Shown one piece after another: positions 48,555-59,434 of a stretch of 64,000 bases of DNA. This DNA comes from Gymnogyps californianus (Eukaryota; Chordata; Aves; Accipitriformes; Cathartidae), in the NCBI RefSeq assembly GCF_018139145.2, contig NC_059487.1, positions 3,059,792 to 3,123,791 on the forward strand, written 5' to 3'. Position numbers and translations under genes: made by a program. Positions within the stretch are counted from its first letter, which is position 1; each line of letters starts with the position of its first letter. The notes below the pieces were generated by a model. The model searched no databases and was not told the origin of the DNA. It was given only the letters and a program-made list of their open reading frames with translations.

Positions 48555-49440
48555 GCAGGCAGAGTAAAGGGCTGAGCGGCTGCCAGAGAGGAGTCACTGT
48601 GGGGAGGGCGAGAAGGAAGGATGTTTGGTGGCTACATGCAGGGACCACTGGTAGTCAGAGGGGTTTCCAGTTCCAGTCCTTTCATCAAAGACCTGGAGGT
48701 AACTGTAAGAGTCCTGCTGATCAGACCTGCAGATCACACAAAGGCCGGTGAACTGGTGTGTAGCAGAGACCCAGTCCCACACAGTCATACGGAGCCATCT
48801 GGGTCACCTGGTAAACAGGGCCTGATTAAAAAGAAAGGAAAGGAAAGCATTTTAATACAGCCGAATGCAAAGTTGCACAGGAAGAAAAGAGCACTGAGCC
48901 AGCCTGGAAAAGAGGAGCTCCAAGCAGGATCTTCCCAAAGCCAAATCTCTTCGGAGGATGGTCAAGTACTTGAACAGGAGTTTCTGCTGCAGCACACAGG
49001 GTGTCCCTGACTGGGAGTGGAGGAAGGAGGGAGAGAGAGGCTGTGCTTTTACCTCTGTTCCCGGCACTGCTGAAACTAGTGTGGTCAAACTGTGCAGAGC
49101 TCTGGCATCCATACTTTAAATCAGATGTTGAAATGTTCAGAAAACAGCCAAATAAATCATAACAGGGCAAGAGAAAATGTCTTGAAATGATAGGTTTATA
49201 GAACTCATTGTTTATCTTAGCAAAAAGAAGAATAAAAATTAACTTGGAATAGAAACGTCTGGTAGTAAAGAGGTTACACATCTGCCAGGGAAAGGCAGAA
49301 GAAGAAGAAGAGGCTGGAAGCTGAAGGTGAACATTTTCAACTTAGGAACAAGGCACACATTTTCAGGAGAGACGGCAATTAAAAGCACTGCAACAAATTC
49401 CCAAAGGAAGAAGTATTTCTTCAACTTTTGGTGTCTTCAG
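48555..49440 (+). mobile_element. CR1 LINE fragment, RT end to C-terminal region
   Basis: The order of recognisable CR1 pieces is correct. gcagggaccactgg near 48637, then tttcatcaaagacctggagg near 48680 (the FIxDLE segment), then cagatcacacaaagg near 48730 in place of the FADDTK coding stretch, then ttttaatacagccgaatgcaaagtt near 48850-48874 (in pieces), then gtgcttttacctctgttcccggcactgctg near 49043, then gttgaaatgttcag and tttatcttagcaaaaagaagaa near 49210, and ggctggaagctgaa at 49313. These match consecutive parts of CR1 ORF2 after the RT palm. The frame is destroyed by stops and indels. A (GAA) run lies inside it. It is an old, inactive copy. Confidence 0.85.
49296..49311. repeat. Short GAA repeat inside the CR1 fragment
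   Basis: About five GAA units. They appear to have arisen within the decayed CR1 sequence. Confidence 0.8.
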
Positions 49441-51630
49441 GTGGGGCCTGGGGTCCTTTATAGCAGACACACAGGAATCCACCTCAGTGGTCCAGAGTTA
49501 GCTGAACTGGAAGAACTCAGCCTTCCGTCATGAAGATAAGCACTGCCACCCACAGCAGCGTGACTTGGAAAGACTTCCAACTTGGGAAGATGGCATGGGG
49601 GCTGCTCTCCCAGTGCTTTGCACCTTCCAGGTTGCCCATGACAGCTGATGGCAGAGAGATTCAGTGTGGGTGCAAAGAACAGTGGGATCCTCGATCCAGA
49701 CCCTCACCTCCAGGACACGCACTGCCTTGTCAGCGGGGAAAGGGGCATTTTAAGGGCCAACACTTTCCTCCCTTCCTCAGGAGGAAATGGAGCAGAGCAA
49801 GAAAAAAAAAAGAAAGAGGGGTAAAAGTACTGAAAACAGGAGTGACAGAAAAGAGCAAGGACTGAAAGGGAGAGGAGCAAGACAGGGTTCAGGAGAGTGG
49901 GCAGCACAGCACAAGGGCAGCATGACGGCAGCACAGCACTGATGATGTTTGCTGGTGACGGTGGCATCACTCAGCATGAAGTGCCAGCATGAGCACGCGT
50001 GGCTTTTGCAGACCTGCCTGGTCTCGGGTGGCCACAGGCATGACTTCCTCACCACTCGCCCCGGGAGGTTTCCCCTGTGAGTCCCCATGGTGAGGCGGGA
50101 AGGACCCTGCGGGTGGCAGGAGCCCGGCAGAGGCTGAGTCAGCCTCCCACCTCCCAGGATGAGGAGGAGGTGGGCTGGGTGAGAAAGGAGCCATGTGAGG
50201 GGGCTGCTGGGACTGGAAATCACTCTTTCTAGTTTTCATTTCCTCATAGACACAGGCTGCCCTGCTCAGAAACGAAACTTAGAGAGAGACATGCCAGTGC
50301 TGCCTGAGGTGCAAGGAGCCATAATGCCAAGTCATACGATGGGCGCATGCAGGGCGCCTGCTGGGCTGGGTATGCACAAAGCGGACACAGCCCTGGGGAA
50401 CACGTGGGGCTGGCTGAGCTCCCGCTCAGCTCTGAAGGAGAGGGTAAATGTAGGGAAGATGTTTGCAAGTGCAGAGGAGGGGTCTAGGAAGGCTGGAGAG
50501 GTGATGCTAGAGGGGAAAGAGCTTCCTCTCCATCTGTCTTTGTAGAAAGCAGTGCTGGAGGGAATGAGTCTGTTTTCACTTTGGAGCTGTTACGGGTGTG
50601 GAGCAGCTTTTACAAGCCCTGGAGCATCCCATGTGTGCTTATGCCTGTGCTTCAGGCTGCTGCCCTGGGCAACTGCGTGGTTTGCCTGTGTTACAGCAAG
50701 GCTGACACGTCATCTTCCATCGCCCATACCAGGAGATGCAGCTTCTTGCTCTGCTTTGTTCCAAGGCAATATTGTTCAGTCTTAGCCCTGACAAAAATCG
50801 CATTGCAATGCTCCTTTTCCATAAGCAACTCCTGTGCATCGAAGACTGTCTTCCTCACATGGTCAGAGCTAAGTGTGGAGACCATATGTGAGCCAGAGCA
50901 AAGCTAAGTAGGAGTTCAGCAAACCCAGACTGCCCTTACATGAGGCTGCCTGATTTCCACAGTTGGATTACTGGGAAAATGCAGAAAAGGAAAGCAGAGA
51001 CTTCCAACTTCAAACTTCTACCTAAGGATAGAGGGAGAAGAAGACAGTCACGTTTGGCTGGATAACTCGCTGCCCATTGTGGAGATTTGGATGGAGCTAT
51101 TTCCTGATGGGGTGGTGAAGAGCTAAGTCTTTGTCGCTAAATCTCCTAAGGAAGAACCAGTGGTGTTTCTCATCATGGAGAATAATTTATTTTGTAAGGC
51201 AAAGACAATGTCTGTATTCCATGTTTGTGCAGTGCTCCAACAACAGAGCCTTCAAAACACAAACCCAAATGAGCACTGCACCAACACACAGAAACCTCGA
51301 GTCTTCAGACAGCCTGGACAAGAGTCCTGCGTCCCCCTCACTAATGTAATGTCTTGGTTTTCTTATTCATGGTGCAGCTACTTACCCACAGATTTGAGAT
51401 AACTTGCTTACAGAAGCAATAGACTTGCTCCTGAGAAGCAAGGGGACAAAACTAGAATGTATCAATGAAAAACAAGTGGAAATGCCCGTCTCATCCCAAA
51501 CGTATGCCAAATACTGAAGGTCTCTTTGCTGCCCTTTAAGAGTCGGACAAAGCTCCGCTGTCATTGCTGTGCACTGACTTTGAACTTGTTTCGATTTCCC
51601 ATGCACCCATGTTCATTCAGAAAGGAATGA
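49441..51630. other. Unassigned noncoding stretch
   Basis: No gene recognised. ggcagcacagcac occurs at 49900-49912 and 49927-49939 with a weaker copy between, a small tandem array. 50000-50200 is GC-rich. Minus frames around 49777-50239 are proline- and serine-rich by base composition only. Confidence 0.4.
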
Positions 51631-51639
51631 AGACTAAAA

Positions 51640-51960
51640 TATTTGCCCAAATGACTTCAAGGGTTCTTTAGCAGATTAAACAAATCTAGTGTTCAAAAAT
51701 GAGCATTTTAATTGTAAAGCCACAAGGCAGGCAGAGGTATGGTGTTCAGTGATGCTTCATAAATCTCACCAATTTGTACAGTTAGCTTAAAATGAAAGCT
51801 GTAATTAAAAGCAAAGGAACAGCTAGTCCTGTTACAGACTAAATGGTTAGATTAAATATTATGATGTATCTGATTATTAATGTGCAAGATAACTGTTTAG
51901 TAGCTCGATATTTGTTCAGCAGGTTTTATTAATAGCACCATGGCAAGCATTTCCAGTAAT
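51640..51960. other. AT-rich island, possible conserved element
   Basis: It contains gcattttaattgtaaag near 51704, gctgtaattaaaagc near 51800, gattaaatattatgatg near 51850 and gattattaatgtgc near 51871. This is a set of homeobox- and POU-like words without repeat signature. As for the other islands, conservation is only suspected. Confidence 0.25.
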
Positions 51961-51964
51961 GCAG

Positions 51965-54900
51965 GATCCTCGCACCAAAGTAAAATATGAAAAGTTGCAC
52001 GCTTTTCCTCCGGTGGTTTCATTCTGCCTGGTAATTTCCACAGATTTTCTGCATTTTTTGCTCTCAGGTTTAGTCAATGTGACACCGGGCCACGGCACAG
52101 CTGGTTTTTTTGGTGGGGGGAGAGGAGCCGTCCCATTCCCGTAACTGCAGAGCCGCAAAACAGACTGATTTCATTTTTCCCCTTACGTAAATGGAAGGTC
52201 CCGCTCCCTGTGACGCACGATCCTTGATTTCAAGAAAAAGTAACTCCAAGGTCACCTGCGAGTGAACGAGCCCATCCCAGCCTGCCCCAGCCACCCACCA
52301 CCACCAGGCAGGGGTACAGGAGCCGTTAACACGAAGGTGTGAAACCCCGACTGAGAAGCACCACAAAAGCACCAAGCAACGAGGAAGAGTGAGAAGGGGA
52401 GAGGACTGTTTGCCTCCACACAGTACATGAGTGGCTGGTTGTGTTAGTTTAGTTTCAGTAACCTCAGAGTCAGCATTTCAGATGTCAGTAGTTTCCACTG
52501 ACAGCAACTGAGCTCAGGCCAAGTCAGTGAGGGACGCAAATAAATAGGGGTAAAAGTTTATGCTCAGTCGATGGAAAAGTCACATTAAACAGAAAAGTGA
52601 CCTAGATGAACCCAGCCCATTTTTCTCATGCAGACTGCCAAAACAGGTCTTGCTCAAGAAAAGGCAGACAACTGACTTGGGTTTGGCTGTTGCAATGGCT
52701 GCCAAGACTTAAACACCACACCGATCCTCCAGCCGTGCTCGGCAGGAGCGTTGCAGAGCTGGGAGCATCTGGGGAGAGCCAGCTGTGTCTGCTGGTGGAG
52801 CACTCAGCAGCGGTGGAGAAGCACCTTGTTCCTGCATCACCATGACTTCTTCAACCCTGTCCCAAGTCGGGCAGGTATGGGTACAATTTCAAATAAAAAA
52901 GTGCCAGAGTATGGGCAGGTCCAGTGGTAGGCAGCAGTCGTGGAAGAGCAGAGGGGAGAGATGCAGCCTGGCAGTTTGGGCTCAGGTGCTTAAACTGTGC
53001 CAAAATGCCTTGTTGCTTGGGCAAGTCCTGTGTTTGGGTCTGGGCTCTTGCACCTTCTGGTCATCCACCTCCTTCTGGGCACTGCTCTGCTCAGGAAGCT
53101 CAAGGCAATTTGCCAGGAAACATCTGCCTTTCTGACGTTGAGCTGCAACAAACTGACCCAGTTTGACGGCTGTGTTCGAAGTGTTGGAGGCAGGCACACG
53201 CCTCCCTCCTTCCCCGATGAGAGCCACGTGGGAGAGCCTTGCACAGCACTGGAGTGGTTGCATTTGACCAGTAAAAGGGTTTTAAATTAATGAATCCCTA
53301 AGCTACAGGACTGCAAACTAATTGATCCTCGGGTTAAGGAGGAAATGCCATGGGAAGGGATCTCCACTTGGAACCCTATTACATGGAACATCATGAGCCC
53401 TGGTGGGATCATCATCAGGACCCCAGTGGGAGGACTTCTGCTTGGGGCTGGCTGGTCCTCCCCGTTGTCTTAGTCATTATTAAAAGCTGGATTCATTTTA
53501 AATGTCTGCTCATAAGGAACCCAACAGAAGGTCTTACACGCTAGGAAAGAGGTGCCATCAGCACGGTGGTTGAACAGGTATTGTGCATGTGTGAGTGATA
53601 TGTTATCATCTCAGTTCCAGGAGAAATCACATCTTTTAGAGTCTCAGGTATCCCTTCTACTAGGAGATGTTGGGCAGTTAGAAGTCATGTTCAATTTAAG
53701 CATGCCCAGCCACCATCACAAACCTGTGAAGTACCATCACCCGAGGGAGGGAGGGAGAGGAGGAGGGAGGAAGAGAGGAGGTAGCTTCACAGGGAAAGGG
53801 GAAACACAAACATGAAAACAGTGAATAACCAAGGATGTCTATAGTGGAGGATCCTGAATAAAAGTTTCTGTACCTCCCCTGCCTTGCCTAGGGTTTTCTC
53901 TCCTAGTTAAAGGCCCAGCCGTCTCGCCGACAGCCACAGGGTACAGATCTCCCCTCTACACAGTTTCACATACTTAGGCAGTATTTCCTCGGTATCGAGC
54001 TTTAACAGAAATGTCCCAAATTATTTCAGAGCAGAAATGCAGAGAAGGCCTGGACAATGCACTTTGCTCTCCTCATTCTCCAGCAGATGTGACAGATGAC
54101 TCACTTGCGTAGGGGCCATCTGGAGACTGTAGAATGTTCCAAACCTCTCTGTTCCTTGCTCCACAAGAGGGGCCAGAAGTGAGCTCTCTGCTCCTGTAAG
54201 GCTTTAAGCCACCAAATTTACATATGAAATAAAACTAAAGGTAAAGAAATTATAAATGTTTTCTTTTGTTCCCTGTCATTCCCTGCTTCACACTGATAAA
54301 AACCAACATACTGTGAGAACATGGAAGTCTCCCAGTAATAGATGTCATGTTTCTATTGCTGCCCTTGTTTTCTGAAAGGGTGGGCAGTAGGGAATGAGGA
54401 GGACAGGGAACCGAGAGAAATGGCTTTGTCTGAACTGTGGAATTCTGACCCTGATTTGCTGAGTTTCTATGTGTTTTGAAGTTTTTTTAGTGCATGACTT
54501 CCAAAAATCAGCTCTTTGAAGCTGTGTCTGTGTTGTTAGTGGATACTCTAGGTATGTTTTAAAACTCATCTCTCTCTGGACCTCCTTTGCCCAAACTGTG
54601 GAAAGAGAAGAAAAGCAATGAAGATGCAAGTGTGTCTTGCTGGAGGAGTCATTTCTGTTAGTCCGGGGAAAGACAACAGCTTCTAGCAGGGGCTGCTGGC
54701 TTCTCCAAATAGCAGGCACGTCTCCCAAACAACGCAGGTTAAATGGTTTTCTTCCTACCAAGAAAGAAACATCAGTCTTAAAAAGAACTTCACTGACTTG
54801 CATCGCTGTGCCAAGATGTAAAAACCAAAACAGTTCTTGGGGTGTCAGCATCCTCTTCATGTACTCATGAGTCACCCAGTGCTTGCCAAGGCTTTATGGA

Positions 54901-57785
54901 CTGGCAATTCTCCTTCTTAGTGTGCTGGTAGGTTGAGTGAGTGTTGATGAACTCCCTTGGCAGAGCAGGCTCTGGCACATCAGACATGATGAATGCTCCA
55001 GGACCATCTGTTAAATAGCATGAGCCTTGGGGTCAGTGGCCCAACGCATGGTAAGAAGTCCCAGGACAGGGAGCACCCCAGGGATCTCCAATGGCTATGC
55101 AGGAGTGAGGGCTTGTCGGAGGACTCTGTCCCCATGGATCCACGAATTGCTGTTGAGCTCTGGCGTACAGGCTCTTAGTGCCCTCAGCTCCTACGTCTCT
55201 TGGTTTCCTTGGTTCTTGCACACTACCACCTGGGCAATAAGTGCCTAAAAGATGCCCCTCTGCTTTTTCTCCAAGCTCATGTGTCCCTGCACCCCACTCA
55301 GACTGACTTGGCTTCTACTCTAGCTCCCAGGTCACACCATTACCTCCACAAACGTAACGGGGACACAAGGACTTCTCAATAATGCTCAGCATGGCTCCCA
55401 CTCCTACTGTCCTTTCCCTCTCTTCTTCATACCTTCTAAACTATATTACTTAACCTCTTTTTGTGAGGCCTTTCCCAATTCCCTTTGTAATTGTGGCATC
55501 CTTTTGGCTAGCTGTGCTCTTTTCTTTTATACAGCCCTTTTCTCTCGATTTTATTTTCCTTTCTGTTCCACTATGTGTTCTCAAATTATTTATTTCCTGT
55601 TTCTCCTTTTCCTCTGTCTTCCACAGAGGTTTCTTTTCCCTTCTTTATTTGTTCTAAGCTCACAGGGAGAGAAGCTGGAATCCTTCTTCCAGTGCATCAG
55701 TCTTTTTTTTCCCGAGTCCTGATCTAGTGAAACCTCTGAAAAACTGATGGTGACAACCGTAGCAGTACAGGTACCCAGTGATGAGTTTTACTGACAGTGT
55801 CATGGACCTGTGGGAAGAAAATAGCCCAACCTGAGTGTCCCAGACCAAGCCTGCAAGATGTGCAGTGTTGGATCCCTGCCCCTCCCTTCTTTTTTAAGTA
55901 AAAAGCAGTTCTTTACTAGGTTTGCCTTGTTATCAGTTGATGAGATTAATCCAGAACCCACCTCTTGCCCCCAGCCCTGCGGGAATCCAGGTTGCCTGCA
56001 ATGTCAAGCAAGTCTAATAAATAATTTGGATGGAGTCAGTGCATTTAGTCAAACAAATAACTTCATTCAAAGGGCAGAATGGATCTTGTCAAAAGCTTTT
56101 TTTCATTATGTCAAAACGAAGAAAAAATTGCGCAGCCCTTTCATTCTGTCACCACAAAGGCATTTGTTCAAGCTTCTGGCTTTGCTTGACATAAAAAATG
56201 AAGTTGTCAAGCCCCACACAGTGAATTGCTCTTCCCCACCCTGTTAGCGTGAGCACACAACCCCTCACTTCTGCACAGGGATGAAGGGGCATGAGTCTTG
56301 TCACTCCACAGAGACACTGCTTGGATGGGGCTCTGGTGTGGAGAACAAACAGCAGATGGTCCATGGGGAAGAAGAAGCAGCATACCCAGGCTGACTGTAT
56401 CCAGTGCTGAGGAAGACCCATTCCAGTCCTCCCAGGCTTGTGCGTGTCCCTTCCCTGTGCCCCAGGTCACCTCCACCAGCGTCCTAAGACATGTTCTGCA
56501 GCAGGATGCAACACTCTCTGAGCGCCCAAAGGAAATTCAGACATCCCATACCATTTTGAAAAATCCCTCTCCACTTCATTGAAATCACTTTGCTAAATTA
56601 AGCATGTACATATCAAACATACATGTGAGCAAAAACTGGAAAACGGGAAATACAGGTATTTTTGGTATGTCTTTCATTATATTTACTAAAAGTAATTAAA
56701 AAGAAGACTAGAACCTATGGGCAAAATGCTGGGCACTAGAAGTCCTTTTATTTACAGTCAAAATGAGAGACAAAGAGAGGGTTCAGAGCAGAGTCATGGG
56801 CTATATCTCCTGCGTATCTTCTCACACAATGATGTGAAGCCACCCACGTGCACCATCTTGCAGTGATGTGGGTTGCAATTTACCACATAAGTCTTCATAT
56901 TCACTGCAGTCCATAGCCAAACTTCCAACCTGCCGTTCAAAGCCAGCAGCCCCCCAGAGGTCTCCTAGGGCCATGATGACAGTTTAGCTGTAGTAGGACC
57001 TACGGCTGCCCAGCTAAACACTGCGAGTCACAGGAACAGGGCAGGCACTGTACAGTTCCCTCCAACAAAGAACGGTGCATCCCGAGGGTCATCGCATCCA
57101 CAAGTACACACAAAGCTTGCCTACCTTAGTGCAATAAATTCCTCCGACATAAAGGATGCTCCACATACAGCAATAGCCTAATCAGGCAGCTGACTCATAA
57201 CTCTCGGGGAAAAGAGAGAAGATATCAATACAGCATGCTATTTTTATTTTTTGAGTGGTGCTCTGTTGCCGTAGGGGACATAAAGAGCTCAGGGAGACAT
57301 GTTCCTGTATTGGATCAGCACAAGTTCATGCTACCATATTCTTCCATCTGGCCTGAAGGAGCTCCAACACCTTCAGCCTCCTCCACCCTCTTGCTTCCCA
57401 CACCACGGAGCAGCCTCAGACAACTGGCCCTTTCCTCCTAGCACAAGCTCACGCTTCTCAATCCTTTCTTGGGCACCATGGCCCTTGCACACCAGCTTGT
57501 GTGCAGCTGCCACAAGGTGGGTCGGTGCTGAGCCCTCCACGTGGAGGTGGAGGTGGTTGGAGCGGTGGCAGTGCAGAGGGGGGACAACAGTGACTCCTGC
57601 ACACCCACCTCCTCCCCAGACTCCACAGGGCTCCTGCCTCCGTGGACGGGGGGACACTGACTGCTCCCCGGGCTGGGAACGGGGCATTTCACATCCCTAC
57701 CAGGGACCTTGGGGTGGGAGGCACACGGAGCCCCACATCCATGCTGAGATACATCTAAACACAAGTACCAGGAGAATGACAAAGC
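51965..57785. other. Unassigned noncoding stretch
   Basis: No gene recognised. 53744-53781 is a purine tract. The 176-codon minus frame at 54345-54875 and the 168-codon plus frame at 57299-57805 are unrecognised and of chance length. 55430-55660 is pyrimidine-rich and AT-rich. 56580-56720 is AT-rich. Confidence 0.4.
53744..53781. repeat. GGA/GGGA purine tract
   Basis: Three GGG runs spaced by single A, then a fourth after about nine bases. This is close to, but outside, the usual G-quadruplex rule (loops up to seven). Purine tracts of this kind can form triplex DNA. Confidence 0.8.
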
Positions 57786-57789
57786 AGCT

Positions 57790-58275
57790 TTTCATTCAGA
57801 TGTAGCAAAAGAATAATGAGTTCATTAGATACCAATTGATTGATAAAGAGGGATTTATTGAAAGGTCTAATGTGTGTAGCCAAAATTAGTTTGCCATGTA
57901 ATTAACTAAAAATGACTTAAGCAATGCATTCTTAATTATTATCTTAGTACAGCCAACTTGTAAGAAATTTCAAGCATTTAATTGGCATTTGATAGAATAG
58001 CTATAGCAAGCTAATTAGGTACCAAATTATGGAATGCACTAATTGATATTTAATAAGTATGTCAATTGGTATCTAACTAGCCAATATGTTATAGCTATCT
58101 TGGAATATGTCAATTAAGTGCCTAAAGATCTCTTTCAAGTAGATTATAAATGTAATCTATTAAGGATGTAATTTGCAACATTTTTTGATTATGGATTGTA
58201 ACTTATTTGCTTCCTGAATGTGTTATTGCTATTCACAGACTCATTCATACAATATAACGTACATAATTTTGCCTA
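57790..58275. promoter_or_regulatory. Homeodomain-site cluster, enhancer candidate
   Basis: In about 450 AT-rich bases there are three TAATTA sites (57899, 57933, 58012), two TAATTG (57979, 58040), one CAATTA (58111) and CAATTG at 57833 and 58063, the core words of antennapedia-, paired- and LIM-class homeodomains. An inverted AGATTA/TAATCT pair at 58140-58159 adds K50-type (OTX/PITX) words. The block has no repeat signature and no open frame of note. This density and layout are typical of conserved developmental enhancers in gene deserts. AT-richness alone raises the site count, so it is an inference. Confidence 0.35.
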
Positions 58276-59305
58276 CATGAGCAACTTAGACAACTGTTAT
58301 TTTCCTGGGCTATACTCCTCTCTCACTTACGCCGGTGTAAAGTTTTACATTCCCTTCACAGGACCCAGAGGGGGACATCTGAAATACATACCAGCGCAAC
58401 AGCCACGGTCAAACTTGACGGAGCTTAAATTGGTTTAGCTGCAATGGGTGTCTAACCACGGCATTTTGGTTACTGTCGAGGAGTGGTGAGTTGGAGAGAG
58501 GCCAAGATGACTGGCACGACCAGCTCACCCGGCGGGTGGTGGCACTGGCTCAGCCCCGAGCCCTTTGATGTGTGGTCTTGTTCATCATCAGGAAAAAGCA
58601 GGGGTATGCGATTGAAGTCAGTGGCAATGCACAGGTCTGAACCAGGTGAGAGTTCTTCTCTGCAAGTTTGTTTCCTCAAAGATCATAAAAATTGCTGCTC
58701 TCAGGACGGGAACAAGAGGTGGTAGTGCATGGGAAGTAGCTTAATTTAAAGGGTAAGATGTCCTCAGTGCCTCTCAGGAGGCAGGCATTACATCTCGGGA
58801 TGTCAGGCTAGCTTGCTTAGCTCCTAACAGGATTTACCTGTTACTTGAACACTCCAGTCAGCCTGAATCCCCAGGGAATTTCACTAAAGAGTTAATTTAA
58901 AGCACAGTGATGACCATGGTTATTTTCTTTTGATTTCTTTGATACAAGTTGCCATTTACACTATGCCTTCTGAGGTCTTTTCCCTAAAGCAATCCACACA
59001 TCTCTTTGTATCATGTGTAAGTATAAGGTTCGTATTATGAGAGGTGCAGCACATAACATTAGTGTTGTAGCGATCTGAGCACTTTATCTTCATGAGTAAA
59101 ATACCCAGCTGCTCTTGAATTCAACTGAAAAAAATATGCTGCCACTCGTAACAGCAATACATTTTCAGTTACTAATAACAACTGTTGTCATGGAAACAGC
59201 CGGTCCAGCATGAATGTAAGGATTTGCTTTCAGGTCAGTGCTGTATTAGTCAGCAGCCTTTCAAAACCTCATCTCCCCGGCACAGAAGTCTCCCGTCCAA
59301 TTTAC
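58276..59305. other. Unassigned noncoding stretch
   Basis: No gene recognised. 58320-58440 (acttacgccggtgtaaag, then ttgacggagcttaaattgg) resembles the palindromic amniote repeats in which acaccagtgtaaa and gacttcaatggagtta occur, but it is much diverged. 59130-59210 is AT-rich. Confidence 0.35.
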
Positions 59306-59309
59306 TCTC

Positions 59310-59430
59310 TATAGCACTTTTTCTCCATTGTGAATTACTCAAAATTAATTACATTTTATGACAATTGTGCGCAGCTCCTTTTCAACTCTACTCTTTGTAT
59401 AATTACTTGGAAATGTTTTATGGAGTCCAA
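59310..59430. other. AT-rich island, possible conserved element
   Basis: It contains gaattactcaaaattaattac near 59330-59350 (in pieces), atgacaattgtgcgc and gtataattacttgg. These are short homeobox-like words without repeat signature. Confidence 0.2.
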
Positions 59431-59434
59431 AAGA

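Noticed and set aside
53744..53781. G-quadruplex
   Set aside because: Only three GGG runs are tightly spaced; the fourth is nine bases away, outside the usual loop limit. It is kept as a purine tract only.
54170..54190. Second CTCF-like site (ccacaagaggggccag)
   Set aside because: The core is one base too long for the required spacing, so the essential GGC position does not line up.
54345..54875. 176-codon open frame on the minus strand
   Set aside because: A rough estimate for 64 kb in six frames gives about one frame of this length by chance. The translation shows no known domain, repeats or targeting signal.
57299..57805. 168-codon plus-strand frame rich in Pro, Trp and Ser
   Set aside because: The composition follows GC-rich DNA, long minus-strand frames overlap it, and no family is recognisable.
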